A stretch of 27,358 bases of DNA, from positions 1 to 27,358 of the forward strand of contig QKFK01000140.1 in NCBI GenBank assembly GCA_003252195.1. Direction: 5' to 3'. Position numbers and translations under genes: made by a program. The notes below the pieces were generated by a model. That model was not told the DNA's origin. It did no database searches and saw nothing but the letters and a program-made list of their open reading frames with translations. Source of the stretch: Rhodospirillales bacterium (GTDB taxonomy: Bacteria > Pseudomonadota > Alphaproteobacteria > QKFK01 > SZUA-500). Positions 16,664 to 23,936 of this stretch are shown here, piece by piece. Each line of letters opens with the position of its first letter. Positions within the stretch are counted from its first letter, which is position 1.

Positions 16664-16690
16664 AAGAGCGGGTCTCCCCGCTCTTTTTTT
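16664..16690 (+). terminator. Intrinsic terminator after valS
   Basis: AAGAGCGGG (16664-16672) pairs with CCCGCTCTT (16677-16685) around a 4-base loop, followed by a run of seven T (16684-16690). It lies between the convergent valS and xth genes. Confidence 0.92.
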
Positions 16691-16737
16691 GTTCAAAATA
16701 TCGCACAAGCATAAACTTAATAATATTGATACTTTCT

Positions 16738-17526
16738 CTAACCCTTAATCTCTAACACTAAAGGAGTGTGGTCGGAGGGTTGAGGCTTTGCTCGAGGTGC
16801 TTTGTCAACATAGCTTCTGATATGTTTATCAACTGCTTTGGGTGATAAAAGAAAATGGTCAATTCTCATGCCCATGTCTTTTTGCCATGCCCCGCCCTGA
16901 TAATCCCAAAATGTGTAATCTTTGTGCTTAGGGTGGGTTGAACCATAAATTTCGGTTAGCCCAAGGTTTAATAATTCACGGAATTTTTTGCGGGCAGGGA
17001 GGTTGATTAAAGCATTGTCTGCAAAAGCTTTGGCTGAATATACATCTTCATCATTAGGGATAATGTTATAATCCCCACCTAAGATTACTGGCTTGCCAGT
17101 ATCTAAAAGCTCTTTTGTATGTTGTTTTAACCTATCAAACCAAGCAAGCTTATAATTAAACTTGTCGCTACCAATAACTTCACCATCTGATGGGTTGCCA
17201 TTTGGCACATATAAAGATGCCACAATATGCCCATTTTCAAGCTCGGCTTCAATATAACGAGCTTGCTCATCGGTATCATCAAATGGAAGCTGGTTGTTTG
17301 TAACCTTAAAAGGAATTTTAGAGGCGATAGCCACGCCGTTATAGCTTTTTTGCCCTGATATAGCTAGCTTGTAGCCGATGTTTTCAAACTCTAAAGCAGG
17401 GAAGGTTGCTTCTTCTGTTTTTATCTCTTGCATTAAAAGTACATCTGGCTTTGCTTCTGCCAAAAACTCTAAAACAAGCGGTAAGCGGACTTTAACTGAA
17501 TTTACGTTCCAAGTGGCTATTTTCAT
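16738..17526 (-). CDS. xth: Exodeoxyribonuclease III (AP endonuclease family)
   Basis: Mg2+-dependent nuclease that cuts DNA at abasic sites and digests 3' ends in base excision repair. Every catalytic residue known from E. coli ExoIII has a visible counterpart in the 262 residues: Asn7 (TWNVNS), Glu34 (MQEIKT), Tyr106 (SLYVPNG), Asp152 and Asn154 (GGDYNI), Asp223 (MRIDHFL), Asp252 and His253 (SDHTPL). Length is normal. The start ATG at 17524-17526 has AAGGAA as ribosome-binding site. It begins nine bases after the alpha/beta hydrolase gene ends, so the two probably share an mRNA. The shorter symbol xth is used because xthA and other paralogue names cannot be separated here. Confidence 0.95.
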   Translation of the reverse strand: MKIATWNVNSVKVRLPLVLEFLAEAKPDVLLMQEIKTEEATFPALEFENIGYKLAISGQKSYNGVAIASKIPFKVTNNQLPFDDTDEQARYIEAELENGHIVASLYVPNGNPSDGEVIGSDKFNYKLAWFDRLKQHTKELLDTGKPVILGGDYNIIPNDEDVYSAKAFADNALINLPARKKFRELLNLGLTEIYGSTHPKHKDYTFWDYQGGAWQKDMGMRIDHFLLSPKAVDKHIRSYVDKAPRAKPQPSDHTPLVLEIKG

Positions 17527-17535
17527 TTATATTCC

Positions 17536-18315
17536 TTAAACTTTAGCAAGCAGGCAATCAAGCTCACGTAAAATTACATCGATATCTTCAGGGCGAGAAA
17601 GCGAGTGATTTGCATCTTTAATTAACACTACCTTTGCTTGGTTAGTTATAACTTTATCCGCTATTTTCAAGGCCTTTTGCCAATATACAGATTTGTCTTC
17701 TTGCCCTTGAATTAAGGTGATTGGGCAGTTGATTTCAATTGTTTCTTTATTAAGAAGGCAATTATCATATCCATCTTCAATTAGCTTCTTAGTGAATGGG
17801 TAATATGTGTCGCCATAGCCTGTAGGGATTTGTGCCACTCCATTTTCTTTTATTTGTTTGCCAATCTCTTCATATTCTTCATACATTTCACATGTAAAAT
17901 CAGGCGCAGCGGCTAAACCAATGATTCCAGCAACTTTATCAGCCATCTTTACACCGTTGAGCAATGAGAGCCAGCCACCCATAGATGAGCCAATTAAAAT
18001 ATTTTTAGAGCTACCAAGTTTTTCAATAACTTCTTGTTGATTCTGACGCCATAGGCTTATGTAACCATTAATAAATTCATCATCAGATTTACCATGCCCC
18101 AAGCAATCAAAGCGAATAAAGCCAAGTCCCTTGTTTTTGCAATGCTCTTCTATGGCAATTGCTTTGTCTCCATCCATATCAGACATTAAACCATGATTAA
18201 AAATGATGGTTGGTTTATCTTTGTTATTGTCAGATGCCTCTATTTTGTGGTAGGCAATATGTAAGTTATTACTATCTTTGAAAAACATGGGTTGGGATTT
18301 AATTTCTTCATTCAT
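17536..18315 (-). CDS. Alpha/beta hydrolase, serine hydrolase type
   Basis: The 259 residues have the alpha/beta-hydrolase pattern: oxyanion-loop strand IIFNHGLMSD (37-46), nucleophile elbow GSSMGG with Ser111, probable acid Asp207 (IQGQEDKSV), and His237 (DANHSLSRPED). The GHGKSD segment at 73-78 is also typical. The sequence resembles the small soluble esterase/thioesterase type (ABHD10-like); the true ester is unknown. It has no signal peptide and is presumably cytoplasmic. It precedes xth in the same direction, with nine bases between them. It is divergent from the GT4 gene, with only 38 bases between the two starts, so their promoters must overlap or lie within coding sequence. The ribosome-binding site is weak (AAAGAGAAA). 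Confidence 0.88.
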   Translation of the reverse strand: MNEEIKSQPMFFKDSNNLHIAYHKIEASDNNKDKPTIIFNHGLMSDMDGDKAIAIEEHCKNKGLGFIRFDCLGHGKSDDEFINGYISLWRQNQQEVIEKLGSSKNILIGSSMGGWLSLLNGVKMADKVAGIIGLAAAPDFTCEMYEEYEEIGKQIKENGVAQIPTGYGDTYYPFTKKLIEDGYDNCLLNKETIEINCPITLIQGQEDKSVYWQKALKIADKVITNQAKVVLIKDANHSLSRPEDIDVILRELDCLLAKV

Positions 18316-18353
18316 TTTAATTTCTCTTTATTAGCTTATAGGTAGGTCACATT

Positions 18354-19586
18354 ATGGTGAAGTCTAACACTACAGAGGCAAAAGTTAAAGCCGATAACGC
18401 AAATAAATCGGAAAATCCGGTTATATTGCAGGTTTTGCCAGAGCTGGAAACTGGGGTTTTGCCAGAGCTGGAAACTGGTGGTGTGGAACGTGGAACAATT
18501 GAAGTTGCTTCATATTTAACTGAAAAAGGCTGGGATAATTATGTAGCTTCTAGCGGTGGCTTAATGGAGCATGAGCTTAAAAAACTATCGGTGCCTCACT
18601 TTAAGCACCCACTAAAGAAAAAGAAGCTCGCTACAATTATGGCTAATGTTGGCAAACTCTGCAAAATTGTTAAAGAGAATAATGTTGATATTATTCATGC
18701 TCGTTCACGCGTGCCAGCATGGAGCGCAAAATGGGCAGCTAGAAAATCTAAGGTTAGATTTTTAACTACATTCCACGGAACTTACGGACTCGGTCCTTTT
18801 GGTATTAAAAAACCATATAACCGTGTGATGGTTCAAGGTGATTTGGTGATTGCAATCTCTCATTTTATTGCTGAGCATATTGTTAAAAATTATAAAATAT
18901 CTCGTGACAAAATTAGAGTAGTGCATAGAGGGGCAGATATTACTAAGTTTGATCCAGCTAATGTGAGTGCTGAACGTATTATTAAATTGGCTAAAGATTG
19001 GCGTGTGCCAGAAGATTTGCCTATTATTATGCTTCCTGGGCGTTTAACCCGTTGGAAAGGGCAAGAAAAATTAATTGAAGCTTTGGCAAAAATTAAAGAT
19101 AAAGATTTCTGTTGTTTGCTTGTTGGTTCAGATCAAGGAAGAGTAGGCTATCGCAAAGAATTAGAGAATTTGATTATCAAAAACAAATTGCAAGGTGTTG
19201 TAAGTATTGTTGATAATTGCAGTGATATGCCAGCGGCTTATATGTTGTCAGATATTGTCGTTTCAGCTGCGATTGAGCCTGAAGCATTTGGTAGGGTTTC
19301 TGTTGAAGGTCAGGCAATGGGTAGAATAGTGATCGCATCTAACCACGGCGGCTCAACTGAAACTGTTAAAGATTTTGAGACTGGTAGGCTTTATGATCCA
19401 TCATCAGCTGATGCATTAGCTGAGGCTATTGAATGGGCGCTATCTCTTAGCAACGAAGAAAGACACAAAATTTCACTCGCTGCTCGTGATAATGTACGTG
19501 AAAATTTTACTAAAGAGCAAATGTGCCGTAAAACCATTGAGGTTTATAAAGAGCTTATGACTATGCCACTGCATAGTAAAAAATAA
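18354..19586 (+). CDS. GT4-family glycosyltransferase with a duplicated N-terminal segment
   Basis: GT-B fold glycosyltransferase, retaining type, probably building a cell-surface glycan or lipopolysaccharide; donor and acceptor are unknown. The N-terminal domain has the glycine-rich ETGGVERGT loop, and the C-terminal domain has LPGRLTRWKGQEKLIEAL and the E-x7-E motif EAFGRVSVE (Glu310, Glu318), followed by GRIVIASNHGGSTETV, all typical of GT4. The peptide VLPELETG occurs twice in a row just before the glycine loop because of an exact 24-bp tandem duplication at 18431-18478; the family has it once. The frame is kept, so the protein is full length (410 aa), but the added eight residues sit next to the active-site loop and may alter activity. 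A GGTAGG ribosome-binding site precedes ATG 18354. Confidence 0.9.
   Translation: MVKSNTTEAKVKADNANKSENPVILQVLPELETGVLPELETGGVERGTIEVASYLTEKGWDNYVASSGGLMEHELKKLSVPHFKHPLKKKKLATIMANVGKLCKIVKENNVDIIHARSRVPAWSAKWAARKSKVRFLTTFHGTYGLGPFGIKKPYNRVMVQGDLVIAISHFIAEHIVKNYKISRDKIRVVHRGADITKFDPANVSAERIIKLAKDWRVPEDLPIIMLPGRLTRWKGQEKLIEALAKIKDKDFCCLLVGSDQGRVGYRKELENLIIKNKLQGVVSIVDNCSDMPAAYMLSDIVVSAAIEPEAFGRVSVEGQAMGRIVIASNHGGSTETVKDFETGRLYDPSSADALAEAIEWALSLSNEERHKISLAARDNVRENFTKEQMCRKTIEVYKELMTMPLHSKK
18431..18478. repeat. Perfect 24-bp tandem duplication inside the GT4 gene
   Basis: Bases 18431-18454 and 18455-18478 are identical, and the junction keeps the frame, adding eight residues. The absence of any difference between copies implies a very recent event, or a repeat-length artefact. 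Confidence 0.95.
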
Positions 19587-19596
19587 TAAACAATAA

Positions 19597-19636
19597 AACA
19601 GCCGTTAGATATTATATTCTTACGGCTGTTTTTTTT
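19597..19636 (+). terminator. Intrinsic terminator after the GT4 gene
   Basis: AACAGCCGT (19597-19605) pairs with ACGGCTGTT (19622-19630) and ends in eight T (19629-19636). The T tract touches the first possible start codon of the next gene at 19637. Confidence 0.88.
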
Positions 19637-20440
19637 ATGAATTATATATGGGTGTATTATTTGATGATTAGGATTAGTAAATATCTTTTTAGCAAAATAG
19701 AATTTAGTGAGCTAATAGATGTTTATTATCGCCCGATATTTTTTAGAAAAATCAAAAGCCAAAAGTGGCTTGAATATATTTATTATCAAGAAGAGCTGTT
19801 AAAAAAGCTATTAGAATTAGGTTTTGAGATAGACGGTAAATTTAATTTTTTAATAGTCTCAAAAGGGCGCATGTTTAAAAAAATTACAAAGGTGCCTTAT
19901 AAAGGCGGAATTTGTGGTAAACGAGATAAGAATGAAGATTATCTAGTGTTTGATAAAACTATTCTTGGTCGAGAGATTAATAAAGATAAAGAAAAATATC
20001 TCTTACATGAATTAGTCCATTTGATTTGCTATAAATACGCAAAAGAAATTCCAACCGCAATTAGCGAGGGTTTGGCTGAATTAATCCCTATTTATATTTT
20101 AGGGTATTATGAGCATCATGTTTTGTTGTCAGAGAAAGAATTTGTAAGCATTAATACTATTGATAAAAAGGGCGCTTTAGACGAAGATTTAAAAACACCA
20201 GCTCAAGATAAAAACACATATAAGTCATCATATTTATTGGTGCTAAAAATAGTCAAAGAAATTCAAAAGAAATATAAGCTGGCTAAAACCGAGGCTTTGC
20301 TAATGCTTTTAGGAATATTAAAAGACACTAAAAACGAAAAAAATGTGTATAAAAACATTGCCAAATTAATCAATGTTGATGCCAGAAAACTAAAATCAAA
20401 AAAGTTTATTTTAAAGGCTAGCCTTAAGAAAATTAAATAA
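19637..20440 (+). CDS. Putative zinc metallopeptidase-like protein (HExxH), unknown family
   Basis: The 267-residue protein carries HELVH (His124, Glu125, His128, numbered from 19637) followed by SEGLAE with Glu144 and Glu148. This spacing matches gluzincin-type peptidases, in which two His and a downstream Glu bind zinc and the motif Glu acts as catalyst. There is no signal peptide; the first ten residues are hydrophobic but short. The sequence is very rich in Lys and Ile, ends with a strongly basic tail (KSKKFILKASLKKIK), and looks more AT-rich than its neighbours. The start is uncertain: ATG 19637 directly follows a terminator T-tract without a ribosome-binding site, whereas ATG 19664 has a weak GGGTG nine bases upstream. 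Substrate and role are unknown; it could be a peptidase or a degenerate relative. Confidence 0.65.
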   Translation: MNYIWVYYLMIRISKYLFSKIEFSELIDVYYRPIFFRKIKSQKWLEYIYYQEELLKKLLELGFEIDGKFNFLIVSKGRMFKKITKVPYKGGICGKRDKNEDYLVFDKTILGREINKDKEKYLLHELVHLICYKYAKEIPTAISEGLAELIPIYILGYYEHHVLLSEKEFVSINTIDKKGALDEDLKTPAQDKNTYKSSYLLVLKIVKEIQKKYKLAKTEALLMLLGILKDTKNEKNVYKNIAKLINVDARKLKSKKFILKASLKKIK

Positions 20441-20465
20441 ATTAGCATTTAGCTAATCTCTTTGC

Positions 20466-20527
20466 TTGACACTTTGTAAATAAGTTTTACATTTTTAGAT
20501 GTGTCTAGCCGTCTTTTTGGCGGTTTT
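20466..20527 (+). promoter_or_regulatory. Probable thrS promoter and leader hairpin
   Basis: TTGACA (20466-20471), a 16-bp spacer and TACATT (20488-20493, four of six) make a plausible sigma-70 promoter. A short hairpin follows (CCGTC 20509-20513 with GGCGG 20519-20523, then four T). It may end transcription from upstream or act in the thrS leader; the stem contains a wobble pair and is weak. Confidence 0.4.
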
Positions 20528-20559
20528 GTAGTTAATTTTAAGATATTAAGGAAAAAATA

Positions 20560-22485
20560 ATGGTCGCTATTTCGTTGCCTGATGGCAGTGTAATGAATTT
20601 TGATGGAGCCGTATCTGGCTTTGATGTTGCAATGAAAATTGGTGCTGGGCTTGCAAAAGCAGCTTTGGCAGTAAAAGTAAACGGTAAGACACAAGATTTG
20701 ACTACGACCATAGACACAGACGCTACAATCAGTATCATTACCGGAAAAGACAAAGAAGGCTTAGAGATTATTCGTCACTCATGCTCTCACATTATGGCTG
20801 AGGCAGTGCAAGAACTTTACCCAGATGTTCAAGTGACAATTGGTCCAGCTATTGAAAACGGTTTTTACTATGACTTTGCAAAAAAAGTTCCTTTTACTCC
20901 AGAAGATTTGGAGAAAATTGAGAAAAGAATGCATGAAATTGTTGCTCGTGATGAAAAAGTGTCGCGTGAAGAATGGCCAAGAGAAAAGGCTATTGATTTC
21001 TTTTTAGGCAAAGGCGAAAAATATAAGGCAGAAATTATCTCTGACTTGCCAGAAGGTGAGATTATCTCATTGTATCGTCAAGGTGAATTCATTGATTTGT
21101 GCCGTGGTCCTCACGTTCCATCAACTGGCAAAATTGGCAAAGGCTTTAAGCTAATGAAGCTTGCTGGTGCTTATTGGCGTGGTGATGCAAAAAATGAAAT
21201 GCTTCAACGTGTTTATGGAACATGTTGGGCTAATAAAGATGATTTAAAGGCTTATCTTGATATGCTTGAAGAAGCAGAAAAAAGAGATCATAGAAAATTA
21301 GGTAGAGAAATGGATTTATTCCACTTTGAGCCTGAATATGCTCCTGGTTCTGTTTTTTGGCACAATAAAGGTTTTGCTGTTTATCGTAAGCTCATTGAGT
21401 ATATGAGAAAACGCCAAGAAAATAATGGATATACAGAGGTTTGTACTCCTGCTGTTATGGATAGATGCTTGTGGGAGACTTCTGGTCACTGGGAAAAGTA
21501 TGGTGAGCATAACTATTCTGGTCAAACAGAAGATGGTAAAACTTTCTGCATTAAGCCAATGAACTGCCCAGGTGGTTTGCTTGTGTATAAGCAAGGTATT
21601 AAATCATACCGTGATTTACCATTGCGTATGGCAGAGTTCGGTAAGGTTCACCGTTATGAAGCAAGTGGTGCTTTAATGGGTTTGATGCGTGTGCGTGAGT
21701 TTACTCAAGATGATGCTCATATTTTCTGTACTCCAGAACAAATGGAAGCAGAATGTATTACAACATTAAAGCTCGTATTAGATATCTATAAAGATTTTGG
21801 CTTTGATAGCGTTAAGATTTATCTTTCAACTCGTCCAGAAAAACGTATTGGTTCTGATGAGATTTGGGATATTTGTGAAAAGTCATTAGCAAGTGCTTTA
21901 GATAATAATGGCTATGCATATGAAATTAACGAAGGTGAAGGCGCTTTCTATGGCCCTAAATTAGAGTTTATTCTTCGTGACGCAATTGGTCGTGAATGGC
22001 AATGTGGTACAATTCAAGTTGATATGAATTTGCCAGAACGTTTTGATATTTCATATATCGGCGAAGATGGCGAAAAACATCAGCCTGTTATGTTGCACCG
22101 CGCATTGTTTGGTTCAATCGAACGCTTTATGGGTATTTTGATTGAAAACCATGCAGGCAGACTTCCTTTGTGGTTGTCTCCAGATCAAATCGTTGTAATG
22201 CCAGTAACTTCAAAGCAAGATGATTATGCAATCAAAGTTTGCGATGATTTGAAAAAAGCTGGCTTAATTGCTAAGACTGATTTGCGTAATGAAAAAATAA
22301 ATTACAAGATTCGCGAGCATTCTGTAACCAAAATTCCAGTTATTATGGTGGTTGGTGATAAAGAGCGCGATAGCGAAAGCGTAACCGTGCGTAGATTAGG
22401 AAGTGATAAACAAGAGGTAATCTCATTAAAAGAAGCTATAAAAGCTTTAACAGATGAGGCAAAAATGCCAAGTATGGATAAATAA
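20560..22485 (+). CDS. thrS: Threonine--tRNA ligase
   Basis: Class II synthetase charging tRNA-Thr. Order of domains in 641 residues: TGS domain (1-62), editing domain with HSCSHIMAEA (73-82) and a later CRGPHVPSTG, catalytic core, and C-terminal anticodon-binding domain from about residue 540. Zinc ligands matching the E. coli enzyme are Cys336 (MNCPGG), His387 (DDAHIFC) and His513 (MLHRALFGS). Class II motif 2 appears as the REFTQDDAH stretch. An AAGGAAAAA ribosome-binding site precedes ATG 20560. It heads the thrS-infC-rpmI-rplT-pheST block, the same order as in E. coli. Confidence 0.98.
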   Translation: MVAISLPDGSVMNFDGAVSGFDVAMKIGAGLAKAALAVKVNGKTQDLTTTIDTDATISIITGKDKEGLEIIRHSCSHIMAEAVQELYPDVQVTIGPAIENGFYYDFAKKVPFTPEDLEKIEKRMHEIVARDEKVSREEWPREKAIDFFLGKGEKYKAEIISDLPEGEIISLYRQGEFIDLCRGPHVPSTGKIGKGFKLMKLAGAYWRGDAKNEMLQRVYGTCWANKDDLKAYLDMLEEAEKRDHRKLGREMDLFHFEPEYAPGSVFWHNKGFAVYRKLIEYMRKRQENNGYTEVCTPAVMDRCLWETSGHWEKYGEHNYSGQTEDGKTFCIKPMNCPGGLLVYKQGIKSYRDLPLRMAEFGKVHRYEASGALMGLMRVREFTQDDAHIFCTPEQMEAECITTLKLVLDIYKDFGFDSVKIYLSTRPEKRIGSDEIWDICEKSLASALDNNGYAYEINEGEGAFYGPKLEFILRDAIGREWQCGTIQVDMNLPERFDISYIGEDGEKHQPVMLHRALFGSIERFMGILIENHAGRLPLWLSPDQIVVMPVTSKQDDYAIKVCDDLKKAGLIAKTDLRNEKINYKIREHSVTKIPVIMVVGDKERDSESVTVRRLGSDKQEVISLKEAIKALTDEAKMPSMDK

Positions 22486-22496
22486 TCTTGTTAAAT

Positions 22497-22540
22497 AAGA
22501 GGCTACTTTGTTAAGTAGCCTCTTGCTTAATGAGTTAAGC
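22497..22540 (+). other. Two adjacent hairpins between thrS and infC
   Basis: A perfect 12-bp stem, AAGAGGCTACTT (22497-22508) with AAGTAGCCTCTT (22513-22524), is immediately followed by GCTTAA (22525-22530) with TTAAGC (22535-22540). Neither is followed by a proper T run, so they are not textbook terminators. They may stabilise mRNA ends, mark processing, or give partial termination. Confidence 0.6.
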
Positions 22541-22575
22541 CGTGTTTTAATAGGCAATCTATGGAATTAATTGAT

Positions 22576-22592
22576 AAAGGAGATTTTCAATA
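22576..22592 (+). promoter_or_regulatory. infC: Ribosome-binding site and ATA start codon of infC
   Basis: AAAGGAGA (22576-22583) is followed after six bases by ATA (22590-22592). An in-frame TAA at 22575 excludes any earlier start, and no ATG, GTG or TTG lies between that stop and the conserved INEAIR segment. The resulting 180-residue length equals that of E. coli IF3. In E. coli, infC starts with AUU and IF3 represses its own translation by rejecting the rare start; the same logic would apply here. Confidence 0.85.
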
Positions 22593-23132
22593 GTTAGGTT
22601 AGAAAAAGGTGCTAAAGGTCCTCGTGATGACGGCCCTCGCATTAATGAAGCAATTAGAGTTGCTGAAGTAAGATTAATTGATGATGTTGGTGAAAACCGT
22701 GGTGTGGTTTCAATAAAAGAGGCTTTGCAAATAGCTTTTGATGCAGGTCTAGATTTGATTGAGATTTCACCAAATGCTGAACCTCCAGTTTGTAAGGTTT
22801 TAGATTACGGTAAATTCAAATATGAAGAACAAAAACGTAAGGCTGAAGCTAAAAAGAACCAAAAGGTAGTTAATATTAAGGAAATTAAGATTCGTCCTAA
22901 TATTGAAGAGCATGATTATCAAGTAAAATTAAAGGCCATTTTGAAATTTATTGGTGACGAAGATAAAGTTAAAGTTACTATGCGTTTTAAGGGTAGAGAG
23001 ATGGCTTATATGCAGATTGCTAGAGACTTGTTTAACCGTGTTATTGAAGATACTGCTGAAAAAGCTAAGCCAGAATCAGCACCAAAAGTTGATGGTAAGC
23101 AAATGATGGTGATATTATCACCTGAAAAATAG
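22590..23132 (+). CDS. infC: Translation initiation factor IF-3
   Basis: IF-3 binds the 30S subunit, keeps it apart from 50S and proofreads the start codon. With the ATA start the product is 180 residues. It shows the N-terminal domain (DDGPRINEAIRVAEVRLID), the basic Lys-rich linker (EEQKRKAEAKKNQKVV) and the C-terminal domain (IKEIKIRPNIEEHDYQVK, VKVTMRFKGREM), as in the family. The first GTG in frame, at 22704, would delete nearly the first 40 residues, including part of the N-domain, so it is rejected. infC lies 104 bases after thrS. The ATA start suggests autoregulation of the level of IF-3. Confidence 0.95.
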   Translation: MVRLEKGAKGPRDDGPRINEAIRVAEVRLIDDVGENRGVVSIKEALQIAFDAGLDLIEISPNAEPPVCKVLDYGKFKYEEQKRKAEAKKNQKVVNIKEIKIRPNIEEHDYQVKLKAILKFIGDEDKVKVTMRFKGREMAYMQIARDLFNRVIEDTAEKAKPESAPKVDGKQMMVILSPEK

Positions 23133-23262
23133 TTGAAAACAGCTATTGCAATATAAAAAAAAGTAGGTATTATTACCTTCTTGAATTAAGTCGGGTGATT
23201 TAGGCTAAATGGCATGCCTGAACACTTTTGTTAAAGCTCCATTTATTTTGAAAGGAAGCAAA

Positions 23263-23460
23263 ATGCCCAAATTAAAAACTAAGTCTTCTGCAAAGAAGCG
23301 TTTTAGTGTTACCGGAACTGGTAAAATTAAAAGAAACTTTGCTCATAAGCGTCACTGCCTTAGTGCAAAATCAACTAAAATGAAACGTAATGCACGCGGA
23401 ACTACTATCATTAATGATTCTGATGCAATAATCGTTAAAAAGTTTTTGCCATATATCTAA
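23263..23460 (+). CDS. rpmI: 50S ribosomal protein L35
   Basis: The 65-residue, strongly basic protein starts MPKLKTKSSAKKRF, the signature of L35, and contains the KRHCLSAKSTKMKR stretch, a slight variant of the family's RH.L..KS.K.KR. The start at 23263 is chosen because AAAGGAAG lies just upstream and because L35 always begins MPK(L/M)KT; the frame opening at 23209 adds unrelated residues. L35 is a structural part of the large subunit. The gene follows infC by 130 bases and precedes rplT by 18 bases, the conserved order. The leader 23133-23262 may contain the usual regulatory RNA of this operon, but I could not recognise it. Confidence 0.95.
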   Translation: MPKLKTKSSAKKRFSVTGTGKIKRNFAHKRHCLSAKSTKMKRNARGTTIINDSDAIIVKKFLPYI

Positions 23461-23478
23461 GAAAGGGAGTGATATATA

Positions 23479-23832
23479 ATGTCTAGAGTTAAACGCGGTG
23501 TTACCGCAACAGCACGCCATAAAAAAATTGTTGGTATGGCAAAAGGCTACCAAAGACGCAATAATAATTGTTTCCGCGTAGCTGTTGAAAAAGTTGAAAA
23601 GGGTTTGCAATACGCATACCGCGACAGAAGAACTAAAAAACGTAATTTCCGCTCTTTGTGGATTCAACGTATTAATGCTGCTGCTCGTTTGGGTGGTTTG
23701 ACATATTCACGATTTATGGATGGGCTCAACAAAGCTGGGGTTGAGCTAGATCGTAAAGTTCTTGCTGATATCGCAGTTCGTGAGCCCGAGGCTTTTGCCA
23801 AGTTGGTCGACCAGGCCAAAGCGGCTCTCTAA
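23479..23832 (+). CDS. rplT: 50S ribosomal protein L20
   Basis: The 117-residue basic protein begins MSRVKRGVTATARHKKI, typical of L20, and continues with AKGYQRRNNNCFRVAVEKV and the central YAYRDRRTKKRNFRSLWI block that contacts 23S rRNA. L20 binds rRNA early in large-subunit assembly and, in several bacteria, also represses its own operon. AGGGAG ten bases upstream serves as ribosome-binding site. It is 18 bases downstream of rpmI and certainly in the same transcript. Length is normal. Confidence 0.97.
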   Translation: MSRVKRGVTATARHKKIVGMAKGYQRRNNNCFRVAVEKVEKGLQYAYRDRRTKKRNFRSLWIQRINAAARLGGLTYSRFMDGLNKAGVELDRKVLADIAVREPEAFAKLVDQAKAAL

Positions 23833-23867
23833 AAGAATTATAGAAATTTAATTTCTATATCAGCGTT

Positions 23868-23906
23868 AAAAAGGGTCGCCTACCTTTTCGGTTTGCGACT
23901 CTTTTT
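23868..23906 (+). terminator. Terminator or attenuator between rplT and pheS
   Basis: AAAAAGGGTCGC (23868-23879) pairs with GCGACTCTTTTT (23895-23906) in a 12-bp stem with one G-T wobble, ending in five T. It lies directly before the pheS reading frame, so it may end the ribosomal-protein transcript or tune expression of pheST. A smaller hairpin, TAGAAAT/ATTTCTA, lies just upstream (23841-23857). Confidence 0.75.
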
Positions 23907-23936
23907 ATGTTTAAATTAAGGTTTAGGAAAAAAACA

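Noticed and set aside
20502..20507. TGTCTA in the thrS leader as a member of a regulon with the HAD promoter
   Set aside because: The 6-mer alone also occurs inside coding regions here; without the inverted partner it is expected by chance.
22704..23132. GTG 22704 as infC start
   Set aside because: It would remove the conserved INEAIRVAEVRLID part; ATA 22590 gives the full family length with a proper ribosome-binding site.
23209..23262. N-terminal extension of L35 from ATG 23209
   Set aside because: The residues are unrelated to L35; the ribosome-binding site and the conserved MPKLKT start point to 23263.
23831..23936. Phenylalanine-rich leader peptide for pheST
   Set aside because: There is no start codon with a ribosome-binding site before the hairpin; the few TTT codons after ATG 23907 are in frame with pheS and not a separate peptide.
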